Of a stretch of 64,000 nt of DNA, positions 7,185-16,807 are shown one piece after another. The stretch covers positions 186,001 to 250,000 of the forward strand of contig NZ_AP024884.1 of the NCBI RefSeq assembly GCF_024346955.1, in the 5' to 3' direction. Under the pieces are notes generated by a model that did not search any database, was not told where the DNA came from, and was given only the letters and a program-made list of their open reading frames with translations. The DNA is from Vibrio mangrovi (GTDB lineage: Bacteria > Pseudomonadota > Gammaproteobacteria > Enterobacterales > Vibrionaceae). The position numbers and the translations under genes were made by a program. Within the stretch, counting starts at the first letter, position 1; each line of letters opens with the position of its first letter.

Positions 7185-8816
7185 ATGATGTTTAGTAATT
7201 TTACTGTCCGTATGCAGATAGGTCTGTCTCTGGCCTTTTTAACTGCAATCATTGTCTTCTCCGGATTACAGAACCGGAGTTCCCTCAACCTGTTGGATCG
7301 GAATATCCAACTTTTCGCTGAACCTCTGAGAAAAGCCCAGCGGGATGTCCTGAATGCAGACAGGGATCTGTATCAGGCGCTCAAAGGCCAGCAAGATGCG
7401 CTCTTGACGAATGATGATAAGATTTTGAAGAGTTCAAAAGATGATTATCAGGAAAACGTCCAGCAGGCCTATGACAGAATGCAGAATTATCTGAAATATA
7501 TGGCCGATCATCCTCAGGTAACTGCTCAGTTCCGTAACTTCGACCGTGTTTTTAAAGACTGGCAAAACCGGGCCGATCAGGTTTTCTCTCTGGTCGAGAA
7601 AGGGGACAAAGACAAAGCCTATAAGCAGTTTCTCGATTCCGAGAAATATTTTGGAACGCTACGTAACGAATATGATAAAGCCGGAGAACTGGTTGATAAG
7701 CTTGGTAATGAACTCCATGCTCAATCAAGTGAGGTTGTCGGGCAACGGGTTTTCTGGAACATTACGATTTCTATTGTCTCGGTGATTATCGGTCTGGCAT
7801 TGATGATCTTCATTCCGAAGGCAATCACATCTGCGATCTACTCAGTGAAAGATAAAATTGATGATCTGACTCAGGGAGATGGTGACTTGGTCAGCCGTCT
7901 GGCGGTTAACGGGAAAACTGAACTGGGTGATCTGTCGGGAAGTGTCAACAGCTTGCTGGAACAGCTGCAGCAACTGGTGAAAGATGTGATCAACGGAGTG
8001 CAGAAACTGGGTGCAGATACCAGCCATCTTCAGGATGTTGTGAGCAAGACCGAGATTATTGGTCAGAATCAGCAGCAGCGGCTGGCACTATTATTTCAGG
8101 CATTTGAGCAGATTAATCTGGCGGTTCATGAGATTACAGCTAATGCACAGGATACTTCTTCTAAAAGTGAAGATGCGAATCAGGCAGCAGTTAACGGGAT
8201 GGATCTGGTCGATAAGAATACTATGCTGAATGATAAGCTTTCTGTGAGCTTTAAAGAAGCGAGTCAGAAGATGTCATCACTTGCGGCGGATTCAGACAGT
8301 ATCACCTCTGTTCTGGATGTTATTCGGGGTATTGCCGATCAAACCAACTTACTGGCATTGAACGCAGCAATTGAAGCAGCCCGGGCTGGTGAACAGGGAC
8401 GGGGATTTGCGGTTGTTGCCGACGAAGTTCGGACACTGGCACAGCGTACTCAGGCTTCGACAGAAGATATTCAGGAGATGATTTCTAACCTGATCAAAGG
8501 AGTCAGTGAGACACAAACAGCCATCCAGAGCGGAGAAGACGCGGTTGCGGAATCGGTGAGTATGGCGGATGAAATGCGGCATGCTTTCCAGGATATCCGT
8601 GAACTGATTTCAACGGTTCAGGAAATGAATATTCAGATTGCTGCTGCCACAGAGGAGCAGAGTTCTGTGATTGTCGATGTTAATCAGGGAATCTCCGAAC
8701 TGAAAGACCTGTCCGATGAGGCGACCGGAGTGCATCAGTCAGTTGCAGATACCGGTAATGTTGTTGCTGACATTTCCCAAAGTCTTTCTAACTTGGTGAG
8801 TAAATTTAAGGTGTAA
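7185..8816 (+). CDS. methyl-accepting chemotaxis protein (four-helix-bundle sensor)
   Basis: Inner-membrane chemoreceptor of 543 residues that signals to CheA/CheW. Membrane helix 1 is at about residues 10-30. A helical periplasmic domain of about 155 residues rich in Lys, Asp and Gln suggests a four-helix-bundle sensor. Membrane helix 2 is at about 190-212, followed by a HAMP domain with LTQGDGDLVSRL. The signalling tip (about residues 379-420) carries the invariant IADQTNLLALNAAIEAARAG segment. The C-terminus lacks the CheR-binding pentapeptide. The start is ATG ATG at 7185/7188 after TAGGA; the second Met has better spacing. The ligand cannot be inferred. Confidence 0.95.
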   Translation: MMFSNFTVRMQIGLSLAFLTAIIVFSGLQNRSSLNLLDRNIQLFAEPLRKAQRDVLNADRDLYQALKGQQDALLTNDDKILKSSKDDYQENVQQAYDRMQNYLKYMADHPQVTAQFRNFDRVFKDWQNRADQVFSLVEKGDKDKAYKQFLDSEKYFGTLRNEYDKAGELVDKLGNELHAQSSEVVGQRVFWNITISIVSVIIGLALMIFIPKAITSAIYSVKDKIDDLTQGDGDLVSRLAVNGKTELGDLSGSVNSLLEQLQQLVKDVINGVQKLGADTSHLQDVVSKTEIIGQNQQQRLALLFQAFEQINLAVHEITANAQDTSSKSEDANQAAVNGMDLVDKNTMLNDKLSVSFKEASQKMSSLAADSDSITSVLDVIRGIADQTNLLALNAAIEAARAGEQGRGFAVVADEVRTLAQRTQASTEDIQEMISNLIKGVSETQTAIQSGEDAVAESVSMADEMRHAFQDIRELISTVQEMNIQIAAATEEQSSVIVDVNQGISELKDLSDEATGVHQSVADTGNVVADISQSLSNLVSKFKV

Positions 8817-8865
8817 TCACGAGTTAGGATAATACCTGTAAAAAGACAAAACATCAGACGATTGA

Positions 8866-8897
8866 TTCAGGGGAGAGTGTTTTCACTCTCCCCTGAA
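8866..8897 (+). terminator. rho-independent terminator of the chemoreceptor gene
   Basis: Perfect 14-bp stem, TTCAGGGGAGAGTG (8866-8879) with CACTCTCCCCTGAA (8884-8897), TTTT loop, then TATTTTTAC. It is one of the strongest terminators in the window. Confidence 0.9.
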
Positions 8898-9624
8898 TAT
8901 TTTTACTCAAGACACGCTGAATCCGGCATCCTGAAGTGGCTTGGGTCTATATGAAATGAATCGTGACAGAAGAGTGAATGGAATTTGAAAATAATGAGAG
9001 AGATCCCAAATACGGGGACTTTCCGCAAATTTTTATTCACTTTTAGCTTCAAATTACCAAAAATGTGACCAAAATTTTTGAAATGGTGTTTTGGCTGAAA
9101 ATAATTCACGGGAGATCACGTAGTTTTCACCGATGTTATGACTTTTCCGCTGAAACGTTTCATTTAATTACAGAAAATGTCCCCATTGTCGATATAAATG
9201 TGTCATACCTGAAGTCATTTGGGTATAACAGTATATGGTATGTTATTGGTTATGTTGCAGTCAGTGCCGGGATGTCTGGTTCAATAGTTTGAAACGGTTT
9301 CTGACATTGTTACATACAAAGTGAGTTTTACTTTATCTTGCCACGGATATGCATGTTATCAGAGAGACGGTTTCAGACGTTGAAATATGATGGATAACTG
9401 ATTGTTACCTAAGAGAATTGAACTGCTCACTCTCAGGTCATCAGGTGCTGGCATTTTATTCTTAGTTGGAATAATAAACGAACTCTGAAAATGCCGTAGA
9501 TGACATGTTTTTTGATATTTCTATCTGTTAGAGTGTTAATGGAATGTTGATTGTGCAGATTCCACATGACGGAATATCGGAATCGTTGTTGGCTACAATT
9601 TTGAGAAAGGATCATGAACAGAAT
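8898..9624. other. long intergenic region with a 19-bp direct repeat
   Basis: About 730 bases without a supportable gene. Two 19-base direct repeats, 16 of 19 identical, lie at 9291-9309 and 9364-9382. Each contains an ACGGTTTC core, and the first has the odd palindrome GAAACGGTTTC. They could be regulator sites for the next chemoreceptor gene, whose long leader they precede. Confidence 0.4.
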
Positions 9625-11373
9625 ATGAAAACAATATCATTTAAAGCTAAGTTGCTTGCCATTGTTGTTGCGATTGTCTGTGTGACGATTTTCACTGCCT
9701 ATTTTAGTGCTAATTTTTATATCAGCCGCTATATCCATCAGACTGATGACAAAGTGATCCGGACACAAATCGATACGATCCGCACTGTTGTGGAAGGTAA
9801 GCTCAAAGACAACCTCGTTCTTGCCCAGTCGACTAAATTCAGTTTTTACGAAGTCAAGCAGGCAATAGAGAAAACTGGATTTAAAGATGCCATTAAGGTT
9901 GCTTTCGGTATGACGATCAACCGGGATGGTGCGATTAAGGATCCGGAAAAAGCCCAGCCGTATATGGATATCTTCAGTCAGGCCAACGGGCAGGTGACGG
10001 TTAGCGACGTATTTTTTGATGATGGGAAGCCAACGGTTACTATTACCGTTCCGGAGAACAAAGATTCCGGGAATATCTTCTATATCGATCTCTCTCCACT
10101 TGGAGAACTGCTTAGTACAATGTCTATCGACGGTAGCTACCTTGAACTGGTAGATGATAAACAGAACGCTGTTTTTTCCAATAAAGTGGACGGCCATCAT
10201 CTGACGCCGTTGACTGCCAAGATCGATGTCGCCGGGAAACAATGGACACTGACCGGATATATTGACAATGACTACATTCAGAATGATACCGACACGCTGA
10301 ACGGTAGTATTACGATCGCGCTGGTCATTGCCGCAATTATCCTGATCCCGATTGCGATCTTGCTAATCAACTGGGTATTTAAACCTATTCTTTCGTTGAA
10401 AAATCTGATTGCTGATCTGGCGAATGGTAATGGTGATTTGACACACCGTCTGACGGTCGATTCAAAAGATGAGCTGGGCATGATTGCCACGGGAATTAAT
10501 CAGTTTATTGAGAATCTCCAGACCATGATGCGGCAGGTCAGAGAATCAACCAATACGATTAGTCAGGAGATCGCGCAGCTTGAGCAGCAAACAGGTTCGA
10601 ATAGTCAGTTGTTGCAGTCACACAGTCAGGAAATTGAGATGGCTGTAACGGCGATCAATGAGATGAGTTCAACGGCGATGGTCGTTGCTGAAAATGCAGC
10701 GACAACGGCCAGTCAGACGGAAACAACCAACAGTGAAGCGGAGCAGTCAAAAGAGGTTGTGCAGCTGGCAGTTGCTCAGGTTGGTGCATTGGCAGAAGAG
10801 GTAGAAGAAACTGCCCGCTTTATTGCTGACATGAACTCTCATACTGAGGAAATCGGTAACCTGTTGGGTGAAATCGGCGGTATTGCAGAACAGACCAACT
10901 TACTGGCTCTGAATGCGGCAATCGAAGCGGCCAGAGCGGGAGAGCAGGGACGGGGTTTTGCTGTTGTTGCTGATGAGGTTCGTGCACTGGCTTCCAGAAC
11001 TCACCGGAGTACGGAAGATATTGTTCAGATGTTGGATCGTCTGAAAGCCGGAACTGCGACGGTTGTTTCCAGTATGGAGTCAACCCGGAACAGTTGTCGG
11101 GATACGGAAGAATCTACGACAGTCGTTATGTCTTCACTGGATAAGATGACACAATCGGTCAATGAAATTAATGATTTGTCGATTCAGATTGCAACTTCCG
11201 CCGAAGAACAGAGTAGTGTGACCGAAGATATTAACCGGAGCATGGTGGCGATTCGCGAAGTTATGCATACCATCAATGACAATGGTGATAATACGGTTGC
11301 AACGACACGCCGATTGATTTCAACCAATCAGCAATTACTGGATATTGTCAGTCAGTTTAAAATCGAAAACTAA
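9625..11373 (+). CDS. methyl-accepting chemotaxis protein (Cache-type sensor)
   Basis: Chemoreceptor of 582 residues. Membrane helix 1 is at about 10-30, followed by a periplasmic domain of about 200 residues with Cache-like strands (FYIDLSPLGELL). Membrane helix 2 is at about 229-252, followed by HAMP (LANGNGDLTHRL). The signalling hairpin tip is at about residues 417-455 with GIAEQTNLLALNAAIEAARA. The start is the ATG at 9625 because the signal-anchor helix begins there. The frame stays open to 9544, and a TTG at 9601 is an alternative, since the AAAGGA at 9606 is somewhat far from 9625. It shares the tip with the receptor at 7.2-8.8 kb but has a different sensor domain. Confidence 0.93.
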   Translation: MKTISFKAKLLAIVVAIVCVTIFTAYFSANFYISRYIHQTDDKVIRTQIDTIRTVVEGKLKDNLVLAQSTKFSFYEVKQAIEKTGFKDAIKVAFGMTINRDGAIKDPEKAQPYMDIFSQANGQVTVSDVFFDDGKPTVTITVPENKDSGNIFYIDLSPLGELLSTMSIDGSYLELVDDKQNAVFSNKVDGHHLTPLTAKIDVAGKQWTLTGYIDNDYIQNDTDTLNGSITIALVIAAIILIPIAILLINWVFKPILSLKNLIADLANGNGDLTHRLTVDSKDELGMIATGINQFIENLQTMMRQVRESTNTISQEIAQLEQQTGSNSQLLQSHSQEIEMAVTAINEMSSTAMVVAENAATTASQTETTNSEAEQSKEVVQLAVAQVGALAEEVEETARFIADMNSHTEEIGNLLGEIGGIAEQTNLLALNAAIEAARAGEQGRGFAVVADEVRALASRTHRSTEDIVQMLDRLKAGTATVVSSMESTRNSCRDTEESTTVVMSSLDKMTQSVNEINDLSIQIATSAEEQSSVTEDINRSMVAIREVMHTINDNGDNTVATTRRLISTNQQLLDIVSQFKIEN

Positions 11374-11398
11374 CTGAAAGTCTCTCATCACTGATTAT

Positions 11399-11428
11399 CC
11401 GGCCTGAAACTCTTAAGTATCAGGCCGG
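11399..11428. terminator. bidirectional terminator between chemoreceptor and LysR gene
   Basis: Arms CCGGCCTGA (11399-11407) and TCAGGCCGG (11420-11428), followed on the plus strand by CTGTTTTTCTG. The right arm covers the stop codon of the convergent LysR gene. Confidence 0.75.
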
Positions 11429-12355
11429 CTGTTTTTCTGCTCTTGTTTTGTCAGAGGATTTCTGTCGGTCAGATGTTTCAGAAACGTTTTGTCTGTTCGT
11501 TTGGTTCTGTATCTCCGACTGATATTGTGTACAGAGCTGTTTGGCAATGGTCTCGCTGATAGGGCTCTCCGCCCGTCCGGATAGCACCAGAACTACTTCA
11601 ATCGCCGGGAGTTGCGGGAGCGTTTTGTCTGGGATCTCCTGAACGGTCGTGTGGTTCAGACTGGAGCGGGCCATTGCACCAATTGCCAGCCCGCTGGCGA
11701 TCAATCCCCGTTGTGCAGATGCACTGCTTGAACTGGCAATGACTTTAAAATTTCGGTTTTGCTTTAACAGACCGTCGATTGCCGACTGGCGGAATTTGCA
11801 ATCATTCTGGAACAGGGCAACCGGCAGCGGATCTTCTGCTAATAGGTTGTAGTGCGGGTTACAGGCCCAGACTCCCTGATCTGTCTGGAGCAGATAACCT
11901 TCTTCAGAAATGGGAGCACGAGTCACCAGTCCGGCATCTAAATGACCGCTGTCGAGCATGATTCGAATCCGATTGCTGGGAGCTGTCGTGATTTGTAGAT
12001 CCAAAGCGTGCCACTGCTGGTGTAGCAGAGGAACAAACCGAGGCAGAATGGACTCAGCATAGTCGTCCGGACAACCGATACGGATAATGGTTGTCGGGGC
12101 ATCTGAACGTAGCTGAGCCAGAGCATTATCATGTAGTGCCAGTAAGTGTTTCGCATAAGGAGCCAGCCGCTGTCCATCATAAGACAGTGTCAGGTTTCGC
12201 CCACGCTTGGTAAATAAAGGTCGCCCAACCTGTTCTTCCAGCTTCCTCATCTGCATGCTGATAGCGGACTGTGTACGGTGAACCTGCTTCGCAGTCCGGG
12301 TAAAACTACCGGTTTCAACAAAGGCGAGAAAACTCCTTAAGGCTTCAATATCCAT
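11420..12355 (-). CDS. LysR-family transcriptional regulator
   Basis: 311-residue LysR regulator. The winged helix-turn-helix is at residues 1-60 (DIEALRSFLAFVETGSF, TQSAISMQMRKLEEQVG) and the effector domain follows. The C-terminal tail of about 35 residues is polar and rich in Gln, Lys and Ser, beyond the usual family end. The start is the ATG at 12355, which begins the canonical MDIEAL; an upstream in-frame Met would add five residues. It is divergent from a glutathione transferase gene, which it may control. The effector is unknown. Confidence 0.9.
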   Translation of the reverse strand: MDIEALRSFLAFVETGSFTRTAKQVHRTQSAISMQMRKLEEQVGRPLFTKRGRNLTLSYDGQRLAPYAKHLLALHDNALAQLRSDAPTTIIRIGCPDDYAESILPRFVPLLHQQWHALDLQITTAPSNRIRIMLDSGHLDAGLVTRAPISEEGYLLQTDQGVWACNPHYNLLAEDPLPVALFQNDCKFRQSAIDGLLKQNRNFKVIASSSSASAQRGLIASGLAIGAMARSSLNHTTVQEIPDKTLPQLPAIEVVLVLSGRAESPISETIAKQLCTQYQSEIQNQTNRQNVSETSDRQKSSDKTRAEKQPA

Positions 12356-12468
12356 AGACCAACCTATCAATAATTCTGATGTTAAGTATGAATATTATAC
12401 GATAGTGCTTTACAAGTCATTCACGTAATGTAGTGAAAACCTCAACAGACATCATCAGCAGGAGCACT

Positions 12469-13131
12469 ATGATGAAGCTATATATTGGCAATAAAAATTA
12501 TTCAACCTGGTCACTCAGACCATGGATTTTATTAGCAAAATCAGATATTTCATTTGATGAAATTAAGCTGCCGCTAGATACGCCTCAGTTTTATACAGCT
12601 TTGGAATCCGTTACGCCAACCCGGAAAGTTCCTTGTCTGACAGATGGTGAGTTGACCGTATGGGATTCTCTCGCGATCTGTGAATATATCAATGATACTT
12701 ATCTTTCAGGGCAGGCATGGCCAGAAGATCCGCAAGAGAAAGCGAAGGCCCGCTCACTGGCCGCAGAAATGCATTCAGGATTTTCGGCATTACGCAGTGA
12801 GGCTCCGATGAATATCCGGGCGGCCCGGATGGTGACTTTGTCTGATGCTGCTCAGCAGGATCTCAAGCGGATTGAAGCGATCTTTACGGAGCAGATGATG
12901 CAGTTTGCTGATCATGGTGGATGGCTTTTTGGTCAATATTCAATTGCTGATGCAATGTTTGCACCTGTAGTGATGCGGCTGAGAACTTATCAAATCAGGC
13001 TGGGAGAAATGGCACAAAAATATGTGGATCATGTTTTATCATGCCCGGTGTTGCAGCAATGGATTGATGCTGCACTTCAGGAAACTGAAATTGTTGCTGC
13101 CGATGAAGCCGGAGAACCTTGTCAGGAATAA
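12469..13131 (+). CDS. glutathione S-transferase family protein
   Basis: 220-residue cytoplasmic GST. The N-terminal thioredoxin fold has the motif NYSTWSLRPW, a serine-type glutathione site, then the cis-proline segment RKVPCLTDG and the E/S pair (WDSLAICEY). A helical C-terminal domain follows with ADAMFAPVVMRLRTY. The start is the ATG ATG at 12469/12472 after GCAGGAGCACT; a GTG at 12433 would add residues without family support. It is divergent from the LysR gene with about 110 bases between the starts. The substrate is unknown. Confidence 0.92.
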   Translation: MMKLYIGNKNYSTWSLRPWILLAKSDISFDEIKLPLDTPQFYTALESVTPTRKVPCLTDGELTVWDSLAICEYINDTYLSGQAWPEDPQEKAKARSLAAEMHSGFSALRSEAPMNIRAARMVTLSDAAQQDLKRIEAIFTEQMMQFADHGGWLFGQYSIADAMFAPVVMRLRTYQIRLGEMAQKYVDHVLSCPVLQQWIDAALQETEIVAADEAGEPCQE

Positions 13132-13667
13132 TGAAAATAGTTTTATATGACAGGCTGTTTTATAATCGGCTATCTGTCAGTCATTAAATTATTTTTAACG
13201 AATGTTGTGTTGATAAAATAAGCAGGACAACCTATAAAAAATAATGATTGGTGTTATTCCGGGTAAATATTAACTTCGAACTGAAGTTGTAAATATATAA
13301 AAATATGTCGCATATTTGATTGAATTCTTAATATTTTAAGTGAATCAATCTGGTGCGACATTTTTTTGTTTATTTCGTATTTGTTAATATATTGCACCCT
13401 AATGGTGAAATATTTGTTAATATGTATTAATGTAGTGCGGTGTGTGTATAAAAATAGTGCATATGTAAAATATCAATAAAATTTGAAATTTCAGGAGAAG
13501 TTTATATTTATATGCAGTAAAATCCCCATTTTGAGGTGTCTATTTAAGTATTCATGCATTTTTGGTGTTTAAATATATTTCCTTTTGCTGAGGCTGGAAA
13601 GAATAGATGTCAAATGGCATGAATTGTGCTGTTTTTATAATTTTTATCATATATATGAGATATCACT
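13132..13667. other. AT-rich intergenic region upstream of arginine transporter
   Basis: 536 bases, strongly AT-rich. A two-tier hairpin with a T tail lies at 13305-13367 (separate entry). The rest probably contains the aotJ promoter. No clear CRP or ArgR site was recognised. Confidence 0.4.
13271..13367 (+). ncRNA. two-hairpin element with T tail (terminator or small RNA 3' end)
   Basis: Hairpin 1 is AACTTC/GAAGTT near 13272-13288. Hairpin 2 has outer arms ATGTCGCA (13305-13312) and TGCGACAT (13354-13361) and inner arms GATTGA (13318-13323) and TCAATC (13345-13350), with TTTTTT following. It starts about 140 bases after the GST stop, farther than a normal terminator, so it could be the end of a small RNA. 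No promoter is proven. Confidence 0.35.
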
Positions 13668-14447
13668 ATGAAAAGAATAACAAATCTGAGTTTGTTCCTG
13701 CTTGCTCTTTCTGCACCGTTTGTTCAGGCATCTGAGCAGCCGCTGGTCCGGTTGGGCGTTGAACCTGGATATGCGCCTTTTGAAATGAAAAATCCGGATG
13801 GTTCGCTGACCGGGTTTGATATTGATCTCGGCAAAGAGATATGTAAGCGGATTGAAGCTCACTGTGAATGGGTTGAAAGTGATTTTGACGGATTGATTCC
13901 ATCTCTGAAAGCGAAAAAAATCGATGCAATTCTCTCTTCAATGTCGATTACGCCACAGCGTCAGCAGGAAATTGATTTTACCGATAAACTTTACGGGACG
14001 CCTGCTCGTTTAGTCGCAGAAAAAGGTGCTGCTTTGCAGCCGACAACGGCATCATTGGGTGGTAAACGCGTTGGTGTTTTCCAGGGCACGACAGCTGAGA
14101 CTTATGCAAAAGAGCAATGGGCAGCGCATGGCGTTGATGTTGTCACCTACCAGAATCAGGATCTGGTTTATGCTGATTTGGTGAACGGACGTCTTGATGC
14201 TGCATTTCAGGATGCTGTCGCCGCGAGTGATGGTTTTCTGAATCGTCCGGTCGGGGAGCATTTTGCATTCAGCGGACCGGAAGTGAACGATGAGAAATAC
14301 TTTGGTGTCGGAGCCGGTATCGGAGTACGCAAAACCGATCAGGCACTCAAAAATAAGATGAATGCCGCATTAGCCGAAATGCTGAAAGACGGCACCTATG
14401 ATGCGATTGCGAAAAAATACTTTAATTTCGATATCTACGGTAAGTAA
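13668..14447 (+). CDS. aotJ: arginine/ornithine ABC transporter substrate-binding protein
   Basis: Periplasmic binding protein of the polar amino-acid family (259 residues). The signal peptide is about residues 1-21, with cleavage after VQA. The mature protein has the family signatures GYAPFEMKNPDG, GFDIDLGKEIC and the Arg-containing binding loop SSMSITPQRQQEIDFT, as in lysine/arginine/ornithine-binding proteins. It begins a five-gene run (binding protein, two permeases, ATPase, AraC-type ArgR) in the same order as Pseudomonas aeruginosa aotJQMP-argR. The specificity call rests on that order and on overall similarity. The ATG follows GAGATATCACT, a weak ribosome site. Confidence 0.85.
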   Translation: MKRITNLSLFLLALSAPFVQASEQPLVRLGVEPGYAPFEMKNPDGSLTGFDIDLGKEICKRIEAHCEWVESDFDGLIPSLKAKKIDAILSSMSITPQRQQEIDFTDKLYGTPARLVAEKGAALQPTTASLGGKRVGVFQGTTAETYAKEQWAAHGVDVVTYQNQDLVYADLVNGRLDAAFQDAVAASDGFLNRPVGEHFAFSGPEVNDEKYFGVGAGIGVRKTDQALKNKMNAALAEMLKDGTYDAIAKKYFNFDIYGK

Positions 14448-14459
14448 CTCTTCACTCTG

Positions 14460-14489
14460 TACTGCTCTTCGGATCTAAGGAGAGCAGTA
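14460..14489 (+). terminator. hairpin attenuator between aotJ and aotQ
   Basis: Arms TACTGCTCT (14460-14468) and AGAGCAGTA (14481-14489) around a 12-nt loop, then TTCGTTT. Such a hairpin after a binding-protein gene commonly lowers read-through to the permease genes or protects the upstream mRNA. Confidence 0.6.
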
Positions 14490-14507
14490 TTCGTTTAGGA
14501 AGGCATT

Positions 14508-15194
14508 ATGCTTTATGGATATGGTGGCATCATTTTCGATGGTGCAATCATGACGATTGAACTGGCCGTTCTTTCCGTGATTTTCTCAATCATTCTGGGG
14601 TTGATTGGGGCTTGTGCCAAACTGTTTGGCAATCGTCCGGTGATTGTACTGGCCCATTTTTACACGACATTGATTCGTGGTGTTCCTGATCTGGTTCTGA
14701 TGATGCTGATTTTCTATGGATTACAGCTTGGGCTGAATAGCATCACTGAATCTCTGGGGTGGCAGCAGATCAATATTGATCCGTTTACTGCGGGAGTTCT
14801 GACGATTGGTTTTATTTATGGCGCTTACCTGACAGAAACATTTCGCGGGGCTTTTCTGGCAGTACCTAAAGGACAGATTGAAGCAGGAACTTCCTATGGT
14901 TTTACACCATGGCAGGTATTTCGTGTGATTCTTTTCCCGCAGATGATGCGCCATGCATTACCCGGTCTGTCTAATAACTGGCTGGTGATCCTAAAGTCAA
15001 CCGCTCTGGTTTCAATTATCGGTTTAGCTGATGTGGTCAAAGCAACTCAGATGGCTGGTAAAGGGACTTATCAGTTCTTCTACTTCACGATTGTTGCAGC
15101 AGCGGTTTATCTGGTTTTCACTACATTATCAAATCTGGCATTTTACTGGCTGGAGCGTCGCTATGCATACGGTCACGGGAGTCGCTTGTCATGA
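14508..15194 (+). CDS. aotQ: arginine/ornithine ABC transporter permease (HisQ type)
   Basis: Inner-membrane permease, 228 residues, with about five membrane helices. The conserved cytoplasmic EAA loop, which contacts the ATPase, is seen as EAGTSYGFTPWQVFRVILFPQ. It overlaps the next permease by four bases (ATGA), a sign of coupled translation for a heterodimeric permease. The start ATG follows TTAGGAAGG. Confidence 0.9.
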   Translation: MLYGYGGIIFDGAIMTIELAVLSVIFSIILGLIGACAKLFGNRPVIVLAHFYTTLIRGVPDLVLMMLIFYGLQLGLNSITESLGWQQINIDPFTAGVLTIGFIYGAYLTETFRGAFLAVPKGQIEAGTSYGFTPWQVFRVILFPQMMRHALPGLSNNWLVILKSTALVSIIGLADVVKATQMAGKGTYQFFYFTIVAAAVYLVFTTLSNLAFYWLERRYAYGHGSRLS

Positions 15195-15910
15195 TTGAAA
15201 TACTTGAACGCTACGGCAAGGCATTTTTGTGGTCGGATGGTTACCATTTTACCGGTGTTGCTGTGACGTTGTGGCTGCTGGTCATTTCCGTATCGCTGGG
15301 ATTCATTGTTTCTATCCCGCTGGCTTTAGCCAGAGTATCAGGAAATCGCTGGTTCTCATTCCCTGTCTGGCTGTTCTCATATCTTTTCCGCGGAACCCCA
15401 TTGTATGTACAGTTACTGGTGTTCTATACCGGCGTGTATACGCTGGATTTTGTTCGTTCGACGGACTTTTTGAACTGGTTTTTCCGTAGTGGTTATAACT
15501 GCACTATTTTTGCGCTGTTTCTCAATACCTGTGCTTATACGACCGAGATTTTTGCCGGAGCGATCCGGGAAACGAATCAGGGTGAAATTGAAGCCGCAAA
15601 AGCTTATGGTTTTCCCCGCTGGAAGCTTTACTGGTGTATTGTGATTCCTTCCGCGTTGCGTCGCTCTATTCCTGCGTACAGTAATGAAGTGATTCTGATG
15701 CTTCATTCTACATCTCTGGCGTTTACGGCAACGGTTCCTGATATTCTCAAAATAGCCCGCGATGTGAATGCGGCAACGTATAAATCATTTCATGCCTTTG
15801 GTCTGGCTGCCATTATTTATCTGGTGATCTCCTTTGTGCTGGTGGCACTGTTCCGGCGGGCAGAAAGAAAATGGTTACGCCACTTACATCCGATTCCGGT
15901 AAAACATTAG
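15191..15910 (+). CDS. aotM: arginine/ornithine ABC transporter permease (HisM type)
   Basis: Second permease subunit, 239 residues, with about five membrane helices. The EAA loop reads EAAKAYGFPRWKLYWCIVIPSA. The start overlaps the stop of aotQ. The sequence LFRGTPLYVQLLVFY near residue 60 is typical of HisM/ArtM proteins. The C-terminus is positively charged and cytoplasmic. Confidence 0.9.
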   Translation: MIEILERYGKAFLWSDGYHFTGVAVTLWLLVISVSLGFIVSIPLALARVSGNRWFSFPVWLFSYLFRGTPLYVQLLVFYTGVYTLDFVRSTDFLNWFFRSGYNCTIFALFLNTCAYTTEIFAGAIRETNQGEIEAAKAYGFPRWKLYWCIVIPSALRRSIPAYSNEVILMLHSTSLAFTATVPDILKIARDVNAATYKSFHAFGLAAIIYLVISFVLVALFRRAERKWLRHLHPIPVKH

Positions 15911-15989
15911 CCGATTTTTAAGTTTCCGGTGAAAGCTTACGTTTAAAGAGCTTTGCTGTTCAGGATTCTTATTTTTAAGGACAAGCATT

Positions 15990-16763
15990 ATGCAAAATAC
16001 AAAACTTGCCGTCAGAGACCTCCATAAAAAGTATGGTCAGCATGAAGTGATCAAAGGAGTCTCTTTACAGGCAAATGCCGGCGATGTGATCAGTATCATC
16101 GGTTCATCCGGTTCCGGAAAAAGCACATTTTTACGGTGTCTGAATTTTCTTGAGAAGCCCTCGGAAGGTGCGATTTATATCAATGGTCAGGAGATCCTGA
16201 TGAACCGTGACTCAGACGGGCAACTGAAGGTAATCGACCATAAGCAGTTGCAACTGCTCCGGACCAAATTAACCATGGTATTCCAGCACTTTAATCTGTG
16301 GAGTCATATGACGGTGCTGGAAAATGTCATGGTTGCTCCTATACAGGTGTTGGGGATTAGTAAACAGGAAGCGCGGGAAAGAGCCATCGCTTATCTCAAT
16401 AAAGTCGGTATTGATGAACGTGCTCAACAACGCTATCCGACACATCTGTCCGGCGGACAACAACAACGGGTTTCTATTGCCCGGGCTTTGGCGATGGAGC
16501 CGGAAGTTCTGTTGTTTGACGAACCGACTTCAGCATTGGATCCGGAACTGGTCGGCGAGGTGTTGAAAATCATGCAGCAACTGGCTGAAGAAGGTAAAAC
16601 CATGGTGGTGGTGACTCACGAAATGGGGTTTGCCCGCCATGTCTCGAATCATGTCATCTTTCTTCATCAGGGTAAGATAGAAGAAGAAGGACATCCGGAG
16701 GAAGTCTTCGGGCAGCCAAAGAGTGAACGTTTACAACAGTTTCTCTCCGGTGCTCTAAAATAA
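15990..16763 (+). CDS. aotP: arginine/ornithine ABC transporter ATP-binding protein
   Basis: Cytoplasmic ATPase of the polar amino-acid uptake family, 257 residues. Walker A is at residues 38-46 (GSSGSGKST), the signature motif is LSGGQQQRV, Walker B is VLLFDEPTSALDP, and the switch His is in VVVTHEMGF. The family insert (MNRDSDGQLKVIDHKQL) matches HisP-type proteins. AAGGACAAGC precedes the ATG. It lies 79 bases after aotM in the same direction. The aotO gene found in Pseudomonas is absent here. Confidence 0.93.
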   Translation: MQNTKLAVRDLHKKYGQHEVIKGVSLQANAGDVISIIGSSGSGKSTFLRCLNFLEKPSEGAIYINGQEILMNRDSDGQLKVIDHKQLQLLRTKLTMVFQHFNLWSHMTVLENVMVAPIQVLGISKQEARERAIAYLNKVGIDERAQQRYPTHLSGGQQQRVSIARALAMEPEVLLFDEPTSALDPELVGEVLKIMQQLAEEGKTMVVVTHEMGFARHVSNHVIFLHQGKIEEEGHPEEVFGQPKSERLQQFLSGALK

Positions 16764-16807
16764 CAGTATGATATCTCATCGTTTTGCTGAATAAATACTG
16801 TTGAATC

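Noticed and set aside
8903..9292. Small open frames on both strands in the long intergenic region
   Set aside because: They overlap each other, lack ribosome sites and show no recognisable motifs.
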